From NCBI GenBank assembly GCA_963556495.2, contig OY747702.1:54477786-54541785 (forward strand): a DNA stretch of 64,000 bases. The letters are read 5' to 3'. Positions 30,689 through 42,104 of the stretch are shown here, piece after piece. Below the pieces are notes generated by a model, which had not been told where the DNA came from, did not search any database, and saw only the letters and a list, made by a program, of their open reading frames with translations. The number at the start of each line of letters is the position of its first letter. Position 1 is the stretch's first letter. The stretch is from Valencia hispanica. Taxonomy: Eukaryota > Chordata > Actinopteri > Cyprinodontiformes > Valenciidae. Both the position numbers and the translations under genes were made by a program.

Positions 30689-31394
30689 AAAAAGATTGTG
30701 TTGGAAAACAAACATTCATAGCAGAAAACATCAGATAAAAATTCCAACAGTCCAGTCTGTCAGTACTGCATCTCTCTGTTAGCTGATAACAGAGAGTAGA
30801 GGGCAGGAATTTGCATCTTTGAGTGCACATTAACACAAACCAGACATGGACTCTGTTAAAGATCTCTGCAAGCTGTTGGTCTCTGTCATATTCTAAAATG
30901 CTGTTCTTTAAGCAAATATTATAAGATGTGAAACTTGCAAATTGAATTATTGCTAGACATTTTTCCCCCCCAAATACATAATGTATAATCTGAACAGCTG
31001 AGCTATGACTAATGATAATATAATGCACAAGTGCAAGCTGAAGTGTTGGTCATTCGACAAAAGTGATTTTCTCTTTCAACAGATAAATGAGCGTTGTGCA
31101 GTTTCAGTTACTAACAGCTCAAATAGACCCGTGAAAGTGACACATGAAAGCTAATTCTGTGGTTCTCATCAGCTCAGTAACAATCTGCCTTTTCCCTTAG
31201 TGCTGCAAATAACTGCTGTGTTGACACAGTTGCAGTCATGAAAATGGCGACATTAAGGAAAACCCGTTTTAAGCTCAAGTCAAGGGTTTAGCTCCAAGTG
31301 CTAAACCAGAATTTGTGCTGGTTTTCCTTTAACACTGGTTATGAACCACAGGTGGAGAGTCGCCTTGGTCCAGCACTATGGTGTCTTTCTTTAC
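30689..31394. other. Intronic sequence without recognised features
   Basis: AT-rich; the 123-codon minus frame at 30657-31028 shows no domain. Confidence 0.4.
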
Positions 31395-31591
31395 AGGCAA
31401 GGCAAGGGAATTTTATTTGTATAGCACACTTTCAACAGCAGGGCAATTCAAGGTGCTTTACATGATTTGGTGACAAAAAAAAAGGAAATTAAAACTAAAA
31501 GAAACACACATGATACACAATAAAGCAAGAGAAAGATAAAAAAACAAAGCAAGAGAGCATGAACAGATTTCATACATATGACATCAAGCAT

Positions 31592-34585
31592 TTACTCGAA
31601 GGCAATTCTAAACAGATGGGTTTTTAGTCTCGATTTAAAGCAGTTCAGAGTTTCAGCAGCTCTACACTCGTCAGGAAGTCTGTTCCAGATAGGGGGAGCA
31701 TAGAAACTGAAAGCTGCTTCTCCATGTTTAGTTCTGAGTCTAGGGATAATTAGTAGGCTAGAGTTGGAGGACCTGAGTGGTCTTGGTGGTTGGTACCATG
31801 ACAACAGGTCTTCAACATATTTTGGTGCTAAGCCATTCAATGATTTATAAACTAGTAGGAGTATTTTGAAGTCTATTCTCTGAGCTACAGGGAGCCAGTG
31901 TAAGGACTTTAGAACTGGGGTGATGTGCTCTACTTTCCTGGTTCTAGTGAGGACGCGAGCGGCAGCGTTCTGGATCAGCTGCAGCTGTCTGATTGACTTT
32001 TTAGGCAGACCTGTGAAGATGCTGTTGCAGTAATCAATCCGACTAAAGATAAACGCATGGATGAGTTTTTCTAGGTCGTGTTGCAACATCAGTCGTTTAA
32101 TCCTAGAGATTATCTTCAGGTGATAGAACGCTGACCTTGTTATTGCCTTTATGTGACCCTGGATGTTCAGGTCTGAGTCCATTACTACACCTAGGTTTCG
32201 AGCCTGATCAGTAGTTTCTATCTGTATTAATTGAAGCTGTGTGCTGACTCTTGATCGTTCCTCCTTGGGTCCAAAATTAATCACTTCAGTTTTGTTTCTA
32301 TTCAGCTGGAGAAAGTTATGGCACATCCATCCATTTATATGGTCAATACATTGATTTAGGGTTTGAATGGGTTCAGAGTCACTTGGTGACATTGTAATGT
32401 AGAGCTAAGTGTCATCCGCGTAGTTATGGTAGCTAATGTTATTGGTTGCTATAATCTTGCCTAGTGGGAGCATGTAGATATTAAACAAGAGGGGCCCCAG
32501 GATGGAGCCCTGGGGCACCCCACATGTGATTTCTGTTCGTTTTGATGAAAAGTTTCCTATTGAAACATAGAAGTCCCTGTTCTTTAGGTAAAATTCGAAC
32601 CAGCTAAGTAGTGTACCAGAGAGTCCGACCCAGCTCTCCAGTCGTTCCAATAAAATATCATGATCAACAATGTCAAATGTTGCACTGAGGTTTAACAGAA
32701 CCAGCACTGTGGTTCTTCCACAGTCTGTATTTTTACGGATGTCATTGAATACTTTGACGAGGACAGTCTCGGTGCTGTGGTGAGCACAGAAACCAGACTG
32801 AAAAACAAACGGTTTGTCATTGTTATGAAGCTATTCAACTGCTGAAACACGGGTTTTTCAATAATCTTACTGATAAATGGAAGATTAGAGATCGACCTGT
32901 AGTTCTGCATTAACGTGTTGTCCAGATTTTTCTTCTTTAGCAGTGGTTTAATAACTGCTGTATTTAAAGCCTGAGGGAAGACACCTGATAGCAGGGATGA
33001 GTTCACCATTTGAACAAGATCAGACCCAATAACAGGAAGAACTTTCTTTAGAAAAGCTGTGGGTAGGATATCAAGACAGCAGGAGGAGGAGCTCAATTGG
33101 ATAATGATTTTTTTCAAGGCTGTTCTGGTTTAATTCGTGGAATTCAGAAATTTTTTCTACATTGTTATTGATTGGGGATGGCACTGGTTGTGGTTTCGAT
33201 ATTGAGGTACAGATTGACCGTCTAATTGTTAGAATCTTTTCAGTGAAAAAGCTGGCAAATTCATTGCAGGCCCTGGTAGAGTTTAGTTCAGGGGCTACCG
33301 TCACTAAAGGATTAGTTAGTCTTTCCACTGTTGCAAATAGGGTCCGTGCATTATTAATGTTTCTGTTGATGATTTCAGAAAAGAACGATTCCCTAGCATC
33401 TTTTATAGTTAGCTGATATCTATTCAGTCTCTTTGTAGATCTCACAGTGAACCTGGAGTCGAGTTTTCCGCCATTTTCTCTTGGCACGTCAACACTCTCT
33501 TTTTTTCACTACGTACCAGTGGATTACTTGCCCACGGAGACTTCTTTCTACCTGAGACTACTTTCACTTTAGTTGGAGCAATGCAATCCATGATGTCTGA
33601 GATTTTCGCAAGGAAATTATCTACCAGCTTATTTAGTTTGAGTTGGGTGATGAGGGGGATGCAGTGGAAGGGTAAATACTTTTAAAGTTTCAACTGAGCT
33701 GTCCCCTAGAAAACGCTTTTTTATAGTGGTCTTACTGTGGATAATTTAGCAGAGATGGTACTTTCAAAGAAAATACAGAAATGGTCAGATAACGCAATAT
33801 TAATTACAGAGATGTTGGAAATATTTAAACCTTTGCTGATAATTAAGTCCAGAGTGTGTCCTTTATTGTGTGTTGGTTGTTTGACATGCTCGATTAGGCC
33901 GAAGTTGTGGAGAGTATCATCTAATGTTTTTGCTTGTTTATCTTGGGGGTTGTCGGTATGGATGTTAAAGTCCCCCACAATGATGAGTTGGTCATAGTCG
34001 ATACATATTACAGAAAGAAGGTCATTGAAATCATTAAAGAAGTTAGAGTCAAGTTTGGTGGTTTATATAAACTTAGAAATAAAGCTTTGTTAGGCTCATT
34101 TATCTGGGTGGCTAGGTATTCAAAAGAATCAAACGTGCCCAGAGTTACCTTTTTAAAGTTCATTGAGTTGTGATAAATGGTGCCTACACCTCCACCTCGT
34201 CTGTGCTTTCTGCTCTCGCTTAAGAAATTATAATTTGGAGGAGTAGATTCTATTATTGCAGTTGTTTCGTTATTTTCATCAAGCCAAGTTTCTGATAATA
34301 AAAAAAAAGGGCGTGTAAATTATGCTTAGTGATGAAGTCATTGATAAGAAAAGACTTCCCGGATAGAGATCTAATGTTTAATAAAGCTAACTTAAGTATT
34401 GCGATGATGGGCAGCTGAACCTTCTGACAGGTTATCAATTTGAGATTTTGTTTAATATGAGAGCGTGTGGTTAACGATTTATGTTTCCTGCTGCTGATAA
34501 TCACTGAAATCTTAGACTCAGGTGGGGGGGTCCCGGGTGAGTTCTGGGAGACGGTGGGGGTGGATTTATTGCCCGGTTCCCTCAA
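31592..34585 (-). pseudogene. L2-A ORF2, copy 2, broken
   Basis: The N-terminal piece 34585-34253 has LLNIRSLSGKSFLINDFI. The endonuclease segment keeps the SETWLDENNETT motif that is interrupted by a stop in copy 1, and 33978-33721 contains MGDFNIHTDNPQDKQAKTL and SDHFCIFF. Linker piece 33487-33071. RT pieces 33117-32692 ([17 protein letters not shown]), 32707-32405 ([37 protein letters not shown]) and 32392-31592 to the C-terminal THLFRIAFE. Breaks include a deletion near 32800, a frame change near 32700 and a stop just after YADDT (~32404). It shares with copy 1 the same frame break at the A7 run before the RT (near 33112). Confidence 0.85.
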
Positions 34586-35883
34586 ATATCTGTAATAATC
34601 AGTGGGGGGAAGCTCCCAGACTTATTGACACTAGTCCCAGGCGTTTGGTGTAGGCTAAGTTTAGGTGTTAATTGTGTCCCAAATCTTATTTGCTCATTCA
34701 GTCTGTCTGTAAAGTTTCTAAATGTTGACTCATTTGATTTGGCTGAGTCACAGGAAGATGAAGACTTAATCTCTGATGGTTGTTTATCTGTTCGGTCCTG
34801 TGGTGTCATCATGACTTGGTGTTTTTGTTCTCTGATATCCATGGGCGCCTCAAGGTCAGATTTTTGGAGCAAGTGTTTTGCTTTCTGATTTTGATAAGAA
34901 AAAATGTTTGCTGCTAACAGCCTCACTCCGGCCTTGTTAAGATAACAGCCTGCTTTGAACAGATGATTAGCATTTCCAAATACTTTGAAATTATTAATAA
35001 ATGTGAACGACTTCTCAGCTGATTGTTTCTTCAACCATTTATGGAGCATGCGGAGTCTGCTAAATCTTTCATCATTCCCTTCAGGGACTGGTCCGCTGAT
35101 GAGGATGTTTACGTTAAGTCCATCAAGTCTCTGTAGGATATCAGAAAAGTCTCTCTTCAGAATCTCTGATTGTCTCATCGCGATATCTGCTGATCCAGCG
35201 TGAATGACAAGCTTTTCCAAAGCAGGATGTTGGTCCAAGATTTTTGGGAATTTTTCTGATATTTCTCACTGTATTTTTGTAGCAGCTATAAACTCTGGTG
35301 TTCTTGCTACAAAAAGCCTCAATTCCATTAATTGATCCGTCTTGTATGATAACAATCTTTGCTGGGGGGGCTCTTATTTGTTATGTGTCCGTTTGATGCG
35401 GCTGGGTTTCTCCTGGTAGCTTTGACTGGTCCTGGGGGCTGCGTCATCTTTCAGGGAACTCAAGGCTGCGAATCTGTTTTTCAGCGGGATTCCAGGTGGA
35501 GAAATATCTCTTGTTTTTGGCTGAAACCTCTTTTGTTTACTTTTAGCAGAAGCGGGAGGTCTGGGTTCAGAGCTTTCTCTCTGCCGGAGTTTCTTTTGTT
35601 TTTTCTTCCTCGGAGAACAGGCTGGGGTTGATGATTACATGGGTTTTAAAGGTGGCCAGTCTTTATTAGATTGCGGAGTTCTGCCGCTCAGGCGCCTGTA
35701 GGGAGTCTCTGTGACACAGTTAGACCGATGTAACACCGGGCTGTTTGTCTTCAAAGGTAAAGTTGTGTCGTTTCCATAATCAGTGTGAAGATCAAAATTA
35801 CTTTCCAGACGACGTAGCTTCGTTTCAATGCCCTCAATTCTGTGGAGCAGTTTTTCAAAATCCTCAGCTGAGCAAAAAGCCAT
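34582..35883 (-). pseudogene. L2-A ORF1, copy 2, frameshifted
   Basis: The start MAFCSAEDFEKLL at 35883 is identical to copy 1. The first frame ends at 35635 after the coiled coil and TETPYRRLSGRTP. After frame changes across the basic region, the frame 35238-34582 holds the SGNH-like part: VIHAGSADIAMRQSEILKRD, NILISGPVPEGNDERFSRL and ANHLFKAGCYLNKAG. The catalytic blocks are degenerate in the same way as copy 1 (GSAD for GTND; no DGLH-type block), and here two residues of the AGMRYLN block are deleted. Confidence 0.8.
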
Positions 35884-36256
35884 GTTGATAAGTCCATAAA
35901 AAAGTAATCCAAGAAGAGATCCGGTCCAATACAGTAACTCCAGGGGCTGGGTAGATAAAGTAACTAAGAAAAGGTTAAGAAAGAAAACAAGAAAAGCAAA
36001 CAGAAAAGAAAATAAAGTGACCGGATCTGGAGAGACAGAGAGCAGCTGCTTCTGCTTCAGCAGACTTTCATGCTTTCAGGAACACGGTGCAAGTAGATTT
36101 ACTGGTCATGTATACCAATTATGACCAATCAGTAAAAGGGATTTGCACTAATCATCTTTTCTGGCACCTATATCCATGGGAGGGGTCGCGTTAACTTAAT
36201 GTTTTCCATATTTGACCGTTTTTTTGTTGTTTTTTTTAAACAGTGACGAAAAAACC

Positions 36257-37081
36257 TTAAAGCTGCTGTCTGGAGTATTTGAGGGAGAGAGAGATTTTTT
36301 GAATCCCACTCCCTATACTTAAAACACCCCTCCCCCGTCCCTCTAGCCCAGTGTTTCTCAAACTATGGGGCGAGCCCCACTAGTGGGGCACAGAGGTATT
36401 GCAGGTGGGGCATGACATCAATGGGATTTAAATAGTTTTTCCCCCCTAGACGTTGTGAATGTTTATCTGCACTGTAAACTAATTTATACCCTTAAAAACC
36501 TGTAGACTAAATAAAATATTTTAAATAAAACTTTAAAAATCAGGCTTGGTCACCATTCTGTTGGGGCGATAAAAGCATGGGGGGCTTGTGTATGCTCCTT
36601 TTTCCAAAGCGGGAAATGATAAAAAAAGTTTGAGAAACACTGCTCTAGCCCCACCTCAACAATTCTGCACACGCATCACCTGTGTCGTCACAGCGAGTCA
36701 AAGGGGAAAAGCAGCAATCGCTATTGGACATCACCCGATTGTATTTTGTTAAGGACATTTCAGAGGTGAGCAACTTCTCCATGGCTGACGCTCTCTTCCA
36801 ATATGGCGACTGTAAACGGGAGCGGCCTGTGTGCACGGCCCCATCCTCACGATGCGCATGCAAGTTGATTGACAGCCGACAAGGCGGAATCTCGAATTCT
36901 ATTGGCTAAAAAAATTTGCCAGTCAGTGTGAAATAAATAGGGGTCTATGGGAGGAAGGTGGGACTTAGGAAGAATAACAAATGTTGTGGCGCACTAGCCT
37001 TTTATCATAGTGTTGAACCCCGCTATCATTTTAAAGGTTTATAAAACTTTGATACATTAATTCTCCGGACTGCAGCTTTAA
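36257..37081. mobile_element. TTAA-type MITE, 825 bp
   Basis: Flanked by TTAA at 36257-36260 and 37078-37081. The inner termini AGCTGCTGTCTGGAG and (complemented) AGCTGCAGTCCGGAG match at 13 of 15. It interrupts repeat T at a site that is uninterrupted in another copy. Its interior carries a hAT MITE (36349-36642), a piece containing 'atggctgacgctctcttcc', and no transposase. TTAA targets point to the piggyBac or Kolobok superfamily. Confidence 0.8.
36349..36642. mobile_element. hAT-type MITE nested in the TTAA MITE
   Basis: 294 bp with perfect 16-bp terminal inverted repeats CAGTGTTTCTCAAACT and an exact 8-bp duplication CTCTAGCC (36341-36348 and 36643-36650). Subterminal 'ggggcgagccccactagtg' is typical of a non-autonomous fish hAT family. 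No coding frame. Confidence 0.92.
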
Positions 37082-37240
37082 GGCCATTGGTCATTTTGAC
37101 AGATTGCAATTCCCATCCCTGACCACTAGGTGCAGTCTCGCAGACATTTTCAGCTTTTTGCACAGAGGTCATGTAACTAATCATCTCAGACCTGGGTACC
37201 ATACCCAATGCATCTCGCTGTCCGGGAGCTGACAGCACGT

Positions 37241-37789
37241 TGAGGAGTTACAGAGGCATGGCACGCATCTGTGACTGCAAAGGACACAGAGTGACTGTGA
37301 CGGATATCTGCAGCTTAACCTAACCACTACATCCGCGGTTAGGTTAAGGAGCGCATGCTGCAGGATTTCCTACCGCTGAAGCGATCAAAAAAGCCAGTGT
37401 TCAGAGAGTCTTGCCAAATTCTGATCACTTCAATTGAAGAAATGTTCCTGATTTCAAAACTTTGGTTGAAGTGGAGCTCGTTATTCAAGTCTTCAGTGTG
37501 GCAACAGAGCAAGGAATCAGCCTCCATTATACACAAGCTGTAGCACAGTTCAGCTCCATGCAGAGCGTTCAGGCCATAGCAGGTAAAATGTTCGTAATTA
37601 ACACATGTAGCTTATTAATCTGCTCGTTGTGTGATTGCATAATGTGGATTCTCTGTTCAGTTTGTTCGGATGGAATGCGTCCGAATGTCATTTTTACTTG
37701 TATTTTTATTTAACTAGGAAATATCCCATTGAGATTAAAAACCTTTGTCAAAGGAGTCCTGGCCAAGAGGCACCAAAAGTTATTTACAC
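37241..37789. other. No gene seen
   Basis: Short frames only. A local inverted pair 'taacctaaccactacatccgcggttaggtta' at ~37317-37348 forms a small stem. No domain recognised. Confidence 0.4.
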
Positions 37790-38125
37790 AATCGGTTATG
37801 CAAATAAAATTACATACACAATTATGAAAAGCAGTTACAATACAAGGAGGTTGTCTCAAGTGCTCTCTATCTGGTTTTAAATGTGTTCAAAGAAATAAGC
37901 TGTTAATTTCCAGTCTTTTTGCAACCTGTTCCATGAAGGAGCAGAGAAAACAAAAGCCCTCTTTCCCAGTTCTGCGCAGGCAAATGGTACAGAAAGTAAC
38001 AATCGATAATTTGCACGAAAACTGTAAAACAACACTTCTCTGTGAGATTAATTTACAGATGTAAGTGAAAAGTAGACCAAACATGGCCTTATAAATGAAA
38101 GTGTACCAATGTTCCAACTCGAGAA
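37790..38125 (-). mobile_element. LINE RT C-terminal remnant, third family
   Basis: The minus frame 38117-37887 begins MEHWYTFIYKAMFGLLFTYI, then ISQRSVVLQFSCKLSIVTF and RRTGKEGFCFLCSFMEQ. This is a degraded version of the 'HWY-FIYKAILGLLPSYL ... ELGKKAFSFSAPSAWN' end found in several fish L2/CR1-group LINEs. The 3' part contains 'aacaatacaaggagg'. No upstream RT remains. Confidence 0.55.
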
Positions 38126-38290
38126 TTCAATACACAATGATAGGTCAAGGCTCCACAGTTAGACAGAGTTGGTGTCATTAGTATTTAAAAAAATTGGCAG
38201 GTAAAAATAGATTATGAAAGGATTTTCTTTACTTCATCAGTGAAAATGACAGACAGCTAAAAAATGTAGCAAGACCTCTGAGCCTGGGGG
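38126..38290 (+). repeat. Dispersed repeat fragment shared with 53050-53125
   Basis: Contains 'ggtaaaaatagattatga' followed by 'aaaatgacagacag'. The same pair of motifs in the same order occurs at 53066-53120 next to a Tc1 remnant. The element type is not identified. Confidence 0.45.
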
Positions 38291-38319
38291 ATATTAGGCA
38301 GACATTTTCCACCCAGAGT

Positions 38320-39060
38320 TGATGTGTTGGGACTGGTAAACATGTCAGGATTTTTATGCCAATTTTGGACCAGATTCTCCGCTTTTGACAATCATAAGGA
38401 CGCTCCCATTATCGGTGTTCGGACAGCTCTGGTCTGCTGTGAAGGATGTGTGGACTGTTTCGATCACAAATCGGGGATATTCTACATGTTGGATTGTCTT
38501 TGCCCAATATCGCAGGTTGTTTGGTAAACGAACAAACACGCAGCTTATTAAATGTGAGGTGTAGCCAATCAGAAAGCGAGGTGACCGGCAGCGATACGCC
38601 TTGGAAGCGTTGGTTATTGTTTCCAATTTTCGGCTCACTTGACCGCAGTTCACAAATGCATGCATTACTCGCCTCCATATCTTTTTGTAGCAAGTAGAGC
38701 CCCCCGCTTCTGCAGTCTCCACTCCTTTATCCAACGCCTTTTTTCTTTGTCGTGCTTTTCTCTGCTAAAACTAGTTCACAAACTATTGCCAATGCCTCCT
38801 CCTCGGCACGTTTTGTCACTCCATAGTCATGTTTTATTTTGTGAGATTTTGCAAGATTTCCCATCTGACATGAGAATGTTTGAGTAAAATCTGCTTATGT
38901 GTGGTGTGTCATCATTGCCGTGCGGCGATACACCGTAGGACCAAAACTGTTTTATCCATGATTTTTTTTTTTCTCCTATTGCCATGTGTGTGGTCTCTAA
39001 AGGTTTGGAAATCGTACGACTATTTTAAAATCTTCCAGTGTGAGCCAGCCTTTAGAAGCT
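38320..39060. mobile_element. Possible non-autonomous DNA transposon
   Basis: The right end 'aatcttccagtgtgagccag' near 39028-39055 resembles a teleost non-autonomous transposon end, and the interior carries 'gaggtgtagccaatcagaaagcgag' type sequence common in that group. A convincing left inverted repeat and target duplication were not found, so boundaries and class are uncertain. Several overlapping open frames on both strands (38324-38887) have no domains. Confidence 0.35.
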
Positions 39061-39194
39061 GGAAAGAAATGCAATTGTAATGATTTCAGCAAGTTTGACA
39101 GGGCCCACATTGTGAGAGTAGATCATAACTTGGGCTAAATCTATGGCATTATATTTCAGTCAAAAATCCGGAGCGAGATTTTCAACCCTCACAT

Positions 39195-39360
39195 GCGCGT
39201 ATTCAACAAGGCACGCACGTAATTGCTCATGCGCGTGCACGCATATTCAACAACATGCGCGTGTAGATTCATCTCACGAGTATCCAACAACCCGCGCATG
39301 TGGATTTCACCTCACACGCGCTCTACACGAAGCTTTCATACACGCGTGAAGGTAAATCTT
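39195..39360. repeat. CpG-dense quasi-tandem repeat
   Basis: About four irregular units built on 'atgcgcgt' plus 'attcaacaa' (39193, 39230, 39256, 39292), ending in 'cacacgcgctctacacg'. The stretch has many CpG and CGCG motifs in an AT-rich setting. No coding or RNA structure recognised. Confidence 0.55.
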
Positions 39361-40884
39361 AGGAGAGGCTGCGCCCTCGAAAGGAAATTCTGCGCGAGCG
39401 AGTAAAAGACTTTTGACTGTTTGGAGGAGGAGCCTAAGGTCAGCACTGACCTGTGTAATTGGTCTTTTGAAATCACTAACGCCCTCAGGATCAGTAGAGT
39501 TTAACAATACAAGAAAATGGCATTTCTCAAACAAAGAAAACATGACGTTGGTGATGCCAGATAGCCAGGAAAATAGCAAAAGTATATTGGTGTAGGATTC
39601 AAGCAGAGAAAAAAAGAAAAACTAAAAACGTAAATAAATGAAATGAAAAATACATTTTAAAAAGAGCTAGGGGTAAAAAGTTCACAATCAGTTCATTATA
39701 TCCTTTCAAACAATTGCAGTGCTTTTCTCCATTAAAGAAAGTGAAGCAGAAGAACAGTTTCAGTTCTTTCAGGAAGGTATAAAACAGAAGGTTTGCATTT
39801 GAGAAATTTACATTTATGAATGAAAAACTAACAGAATATAAATTATGACATTCATTATGAGGGTTTTTTTCTTTTCATAGGATACTAAAAGGATACTAAA
39901 AGTAATGTGATGTTTGGTGAACTGCCGATTCTAGTTCTTGTTCAACTAATGTTTAGCTTACGAAAAATGTGGACACGTGTAAACATTAATTATATTTATT
40001 ACTTCAGTTTAAGGGATTATTGTATCAAATTGATCTAAAGAGCAGATTTTAATTTCTTTCTGTATGTACTTTTAGTTTACATATAAGTTAAGAGTAAAGA
40101 TACTCTATTGACCTCATAGTTTAAGATTCAAAATAACTGAATGCTTTTCATGTATATCCTTCTCTCTCTGTGGGTTAAATGCTTCTGAATAAAGTGCAAA
40201 ACAGACTCCTGTGCAGTATTACAGCAGTAGATGGGTTTTAGATTAGAGTGAAAAGATTGTGGAATCCAGTTTTAATAGTGCTTATTTAAGTTAGAGTGAT
40301 CAAGTGGCCTTTTGGTGCCAGTAAATGGTAAACCAGCAAAGCGTTGGCTCATTGTGAAAAGTTGGTGAGGATAATGTTTGTTCTACATGTAGCTGATTTG
40401 TATAATGACATCTCATCAAGGAGCCTCCAGATAAAGCAGTGGATTAAATGGTTGCTGTTCATGTTCAGTAAAAGCAGTGTGGATGTTTTTAAGCTCTATG
40501 TACCTGACGAAAGGATGATGTTCACATGAAACAGGAAGGTTGACCTTATCTGGTAACATCTCCAGGTTCTTCATTTCACAACCAAATATATTTAAATGAG
40601 GTTGGTTGCTGTACTTGGTGACAGCAGCGTTATTCAGTTTGAGTCGTTGCAACTTAGAGAACAGTATTTTTGGAATTTTTTTAATTTTATTTTTTATTGT
40701 ATAATTCTCAAAATAATTTTCCTGGCCACATTAGATGGCACCTCTTCTAATGATGGGTAAAACGTTTTCAAATGTATTAATTATGTATTGCAGTAGCATT
40801 GTCCCACACTGAAGCCAACCTTCAATCTCAGTACTTTTATTTAGTAGGGAGAAATGGGAGGGATCCTTGAAACATGTGGCTGAA
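39361..40884. other. Intronic sequence without recognised features
   Basis: AT-rich; frames up to 78 codons lack domains. Contains a short direct repeat 'aggatactaaaa' near 39880-39900. Confidence 0.4.
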
Positions 40885-41075
40885 ATGTACATCCCCCGTA
40901 GGGGGGCTGGACTCAACGTTAGAGATGGGGTCAGAAGCACCGTCAGCTGAGTCGGTTCAGACATCTGATCAGAATGCCCCCTGGGCGCCCCCTTTCAATT
41001 GTTTTTGGTTCACGTCCCAGTGGGAGGAGACCCTGTGGGAAGACCCATATCCCATCTGGCCTGGGGTCTGAGATG
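40885..41075 (+). mobile_element. LINE RT C-terminal scrap (RWFGHL-R-type end)
   Basis: Degraded sequence corresponding to the end of a fish LINE protein that reads like 'RWFGHLVRMPPGRLP ... TGRRPRGRPRTRW'; here FRHLIRMPPGRPL can be read near 40955-40995 and SGRRPCGK near 41020-41045. A related scrap lies at 59165-59340. No intact frame. Confidence 0.5.
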
Positions 41076-41280
41076 TTGGTTATATGCTCTCATGGGAAAC
41101 TTTTTTTTTTTTTATTGATTCAGTTACCTGAACTCCTTGCATAAAGTTGAAAATCGTGTTCAGGGGTGTGAATTGCAATCTGTCAAAATGACCGATGGCC
41201 TTCAGATTTTTCCATCATCGTTTAAAAAAAACTCCAAAAGAAACAGTCAAATAGGGAATGTATTTGGTTAACGCGACCCC
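41076..41280 (-). repeat. Dispersed repeat T, copy 2 (uninterrupted)
   Basis: On the minus strand: GGTCGCGTTAAC, 'ctatttgactgtttctttt', 'gatggaaaaatctgaaggcc', 'cattttgacagattgcaatt', then 'catctcagacccc'. It is continuous across the point where copy 1 carries the TTAA MITE and so serves as a related empty site. Confidence 0.65.
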
Positions 41281-41668
41281 TGGTCTGGGTTTCCCTTCCA
41301 GATCTGTTGCCCTACGACCCGATTCAGTGTAAGATGATGGTTGGATGTCTTTACAAAATTACAGGTGGCACAATTACTGGTACCTCTAAAATCCAAAGGA
41401 AAATAAATGAAACAAAAGATTTTTGTTATATTTATACCCTCTATTTCATATTTATCAGACTTTCTAGGAACTGTTAATTAGTCGTCCAGGACTTTCAAGC
41501 TCCTAGCAGTCCCACGACCTGAATCCTATGTTGGGTAGACTACAGAGAAGAGAACCAGGGAGACTGTTCTTGACTGTGGATGATCTGGAGAGAATGTGGA
41601 ATGGTCTACGATCTACTCTCTGTATGCTCCAACTGAACTCACAGTTTCTTTGTATATGTGGGAACACC
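41281..41668. other. No gene seen
   Basis: Contains short frames only. Sequence near 41300-41480 resembles a decayed DNA-transposon region ('acaattactggtacctc') but no end could be defined. Confidence 0.35.
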
Positions 41669-41693
41669 TGTGTGTGTGTGTGTGTGTGTGTGT
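41669..41693 (+). repeat. (TG)n microsatellite
   Basis: Twelve TG dinucleotides in an unbroken run. It lies 127 bp from an oppositely directed (CA)n run. Confidence 0.95.
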
Positions 41694-41819
41694 CGTGCCT
41701 GATGTCTGAAGTCTGTCTGTGACAAGGTGAACAGAGTCATCTGCCATGTGTGTTCCTGCTCTGAAAGAGAAGGCTTTCAGTGAGGGAGATTAAAGCAGGC
41801 TAGCATTCAAGCTGCCCTG

Positions 41820-41820
<1 letters not shown>

Positions 41821-41869
<49 letters not shown>
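41821..41869 (+). repeat. (CA)n microsatellite
   Basis: Unbroken CA run of 49 bases. Alternating purine-pyrimidine tracts like this can adopt Z-DNA and are polymorphic in length. Confidence 0.97.
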
Positions 41870-41871
<2 letters not shown>

Positions 41872-42104
41872 TGCTGTCTAAAAGCGCGGCAGCCAGCCGT
41901 ATGCCAGGTTGCACACTCACACTCTGCAGGGAAGCTGTTGGGTAGGGGTTGTTACTTAGCACACTTAGAGGTAAATCTAATGAAAAGGTCATCCCGAGAA
42001 TAAACTGATAGGCGACAACAACATATGGTGTCTTTGTATTGTGCATTGAATTTTTAAGGATAAAACATTTTAAAGCGTGTATAAAAACGGTCATTGATAT
42101 ACAC

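Larger units (their letters stand above)
31395..36066 (-). mobile_element. L2-A LINE copy 2, near full length
   Basis: Same organisation as 4191-8900 but on the minus strand: 5' end at 36066, ORF1 from the ATG at 35883, ORF2 from ~34585 to 31592, 3' untranslated region and CCTTG-type tail at ~31395. Protein segments are nearly identical to copy 1. It is broken at more places than copy 1. The two copies form inverted repeats of ~4.7 kb about 22.5 kb apart, with exon 15538-15645 between them. Confidence 0.85.
36184..37240 (+). repeat. Dispersed repeat T, copy 1, split by a TTAA element
   Basis: The left half 36184-36256 starts GGTCGCGTTAAC and contains 'catatttgaccgtttttttg'. The right half from 37082 starts 'ggccattggtcattttgac' and continues to about 37240 with 'catctcagacctgggtacc'. 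The same two halves are contiguous, with no insertion, at 41080-41280 (minus) and, more diverged, at 51978-52200 (plus). Family identity unknown to me; no coding capacity. Confidence 0.65.

Noticed and set aside
31360..31394. 12-mer CCAGCACTATGG next to the tails or heads of both L2-A copies as a target preference
   Set aside because: At 4158 the 12-mer is coding sequence of the older L2-A copy, so the match at ~31366 is most simply chance; two sites are too few.
33162..35203. Several plus-strand frames of 70-90 codons
   Set aside because: Antisense shadows of L2-A copy 2 ORF1 and ORF2.
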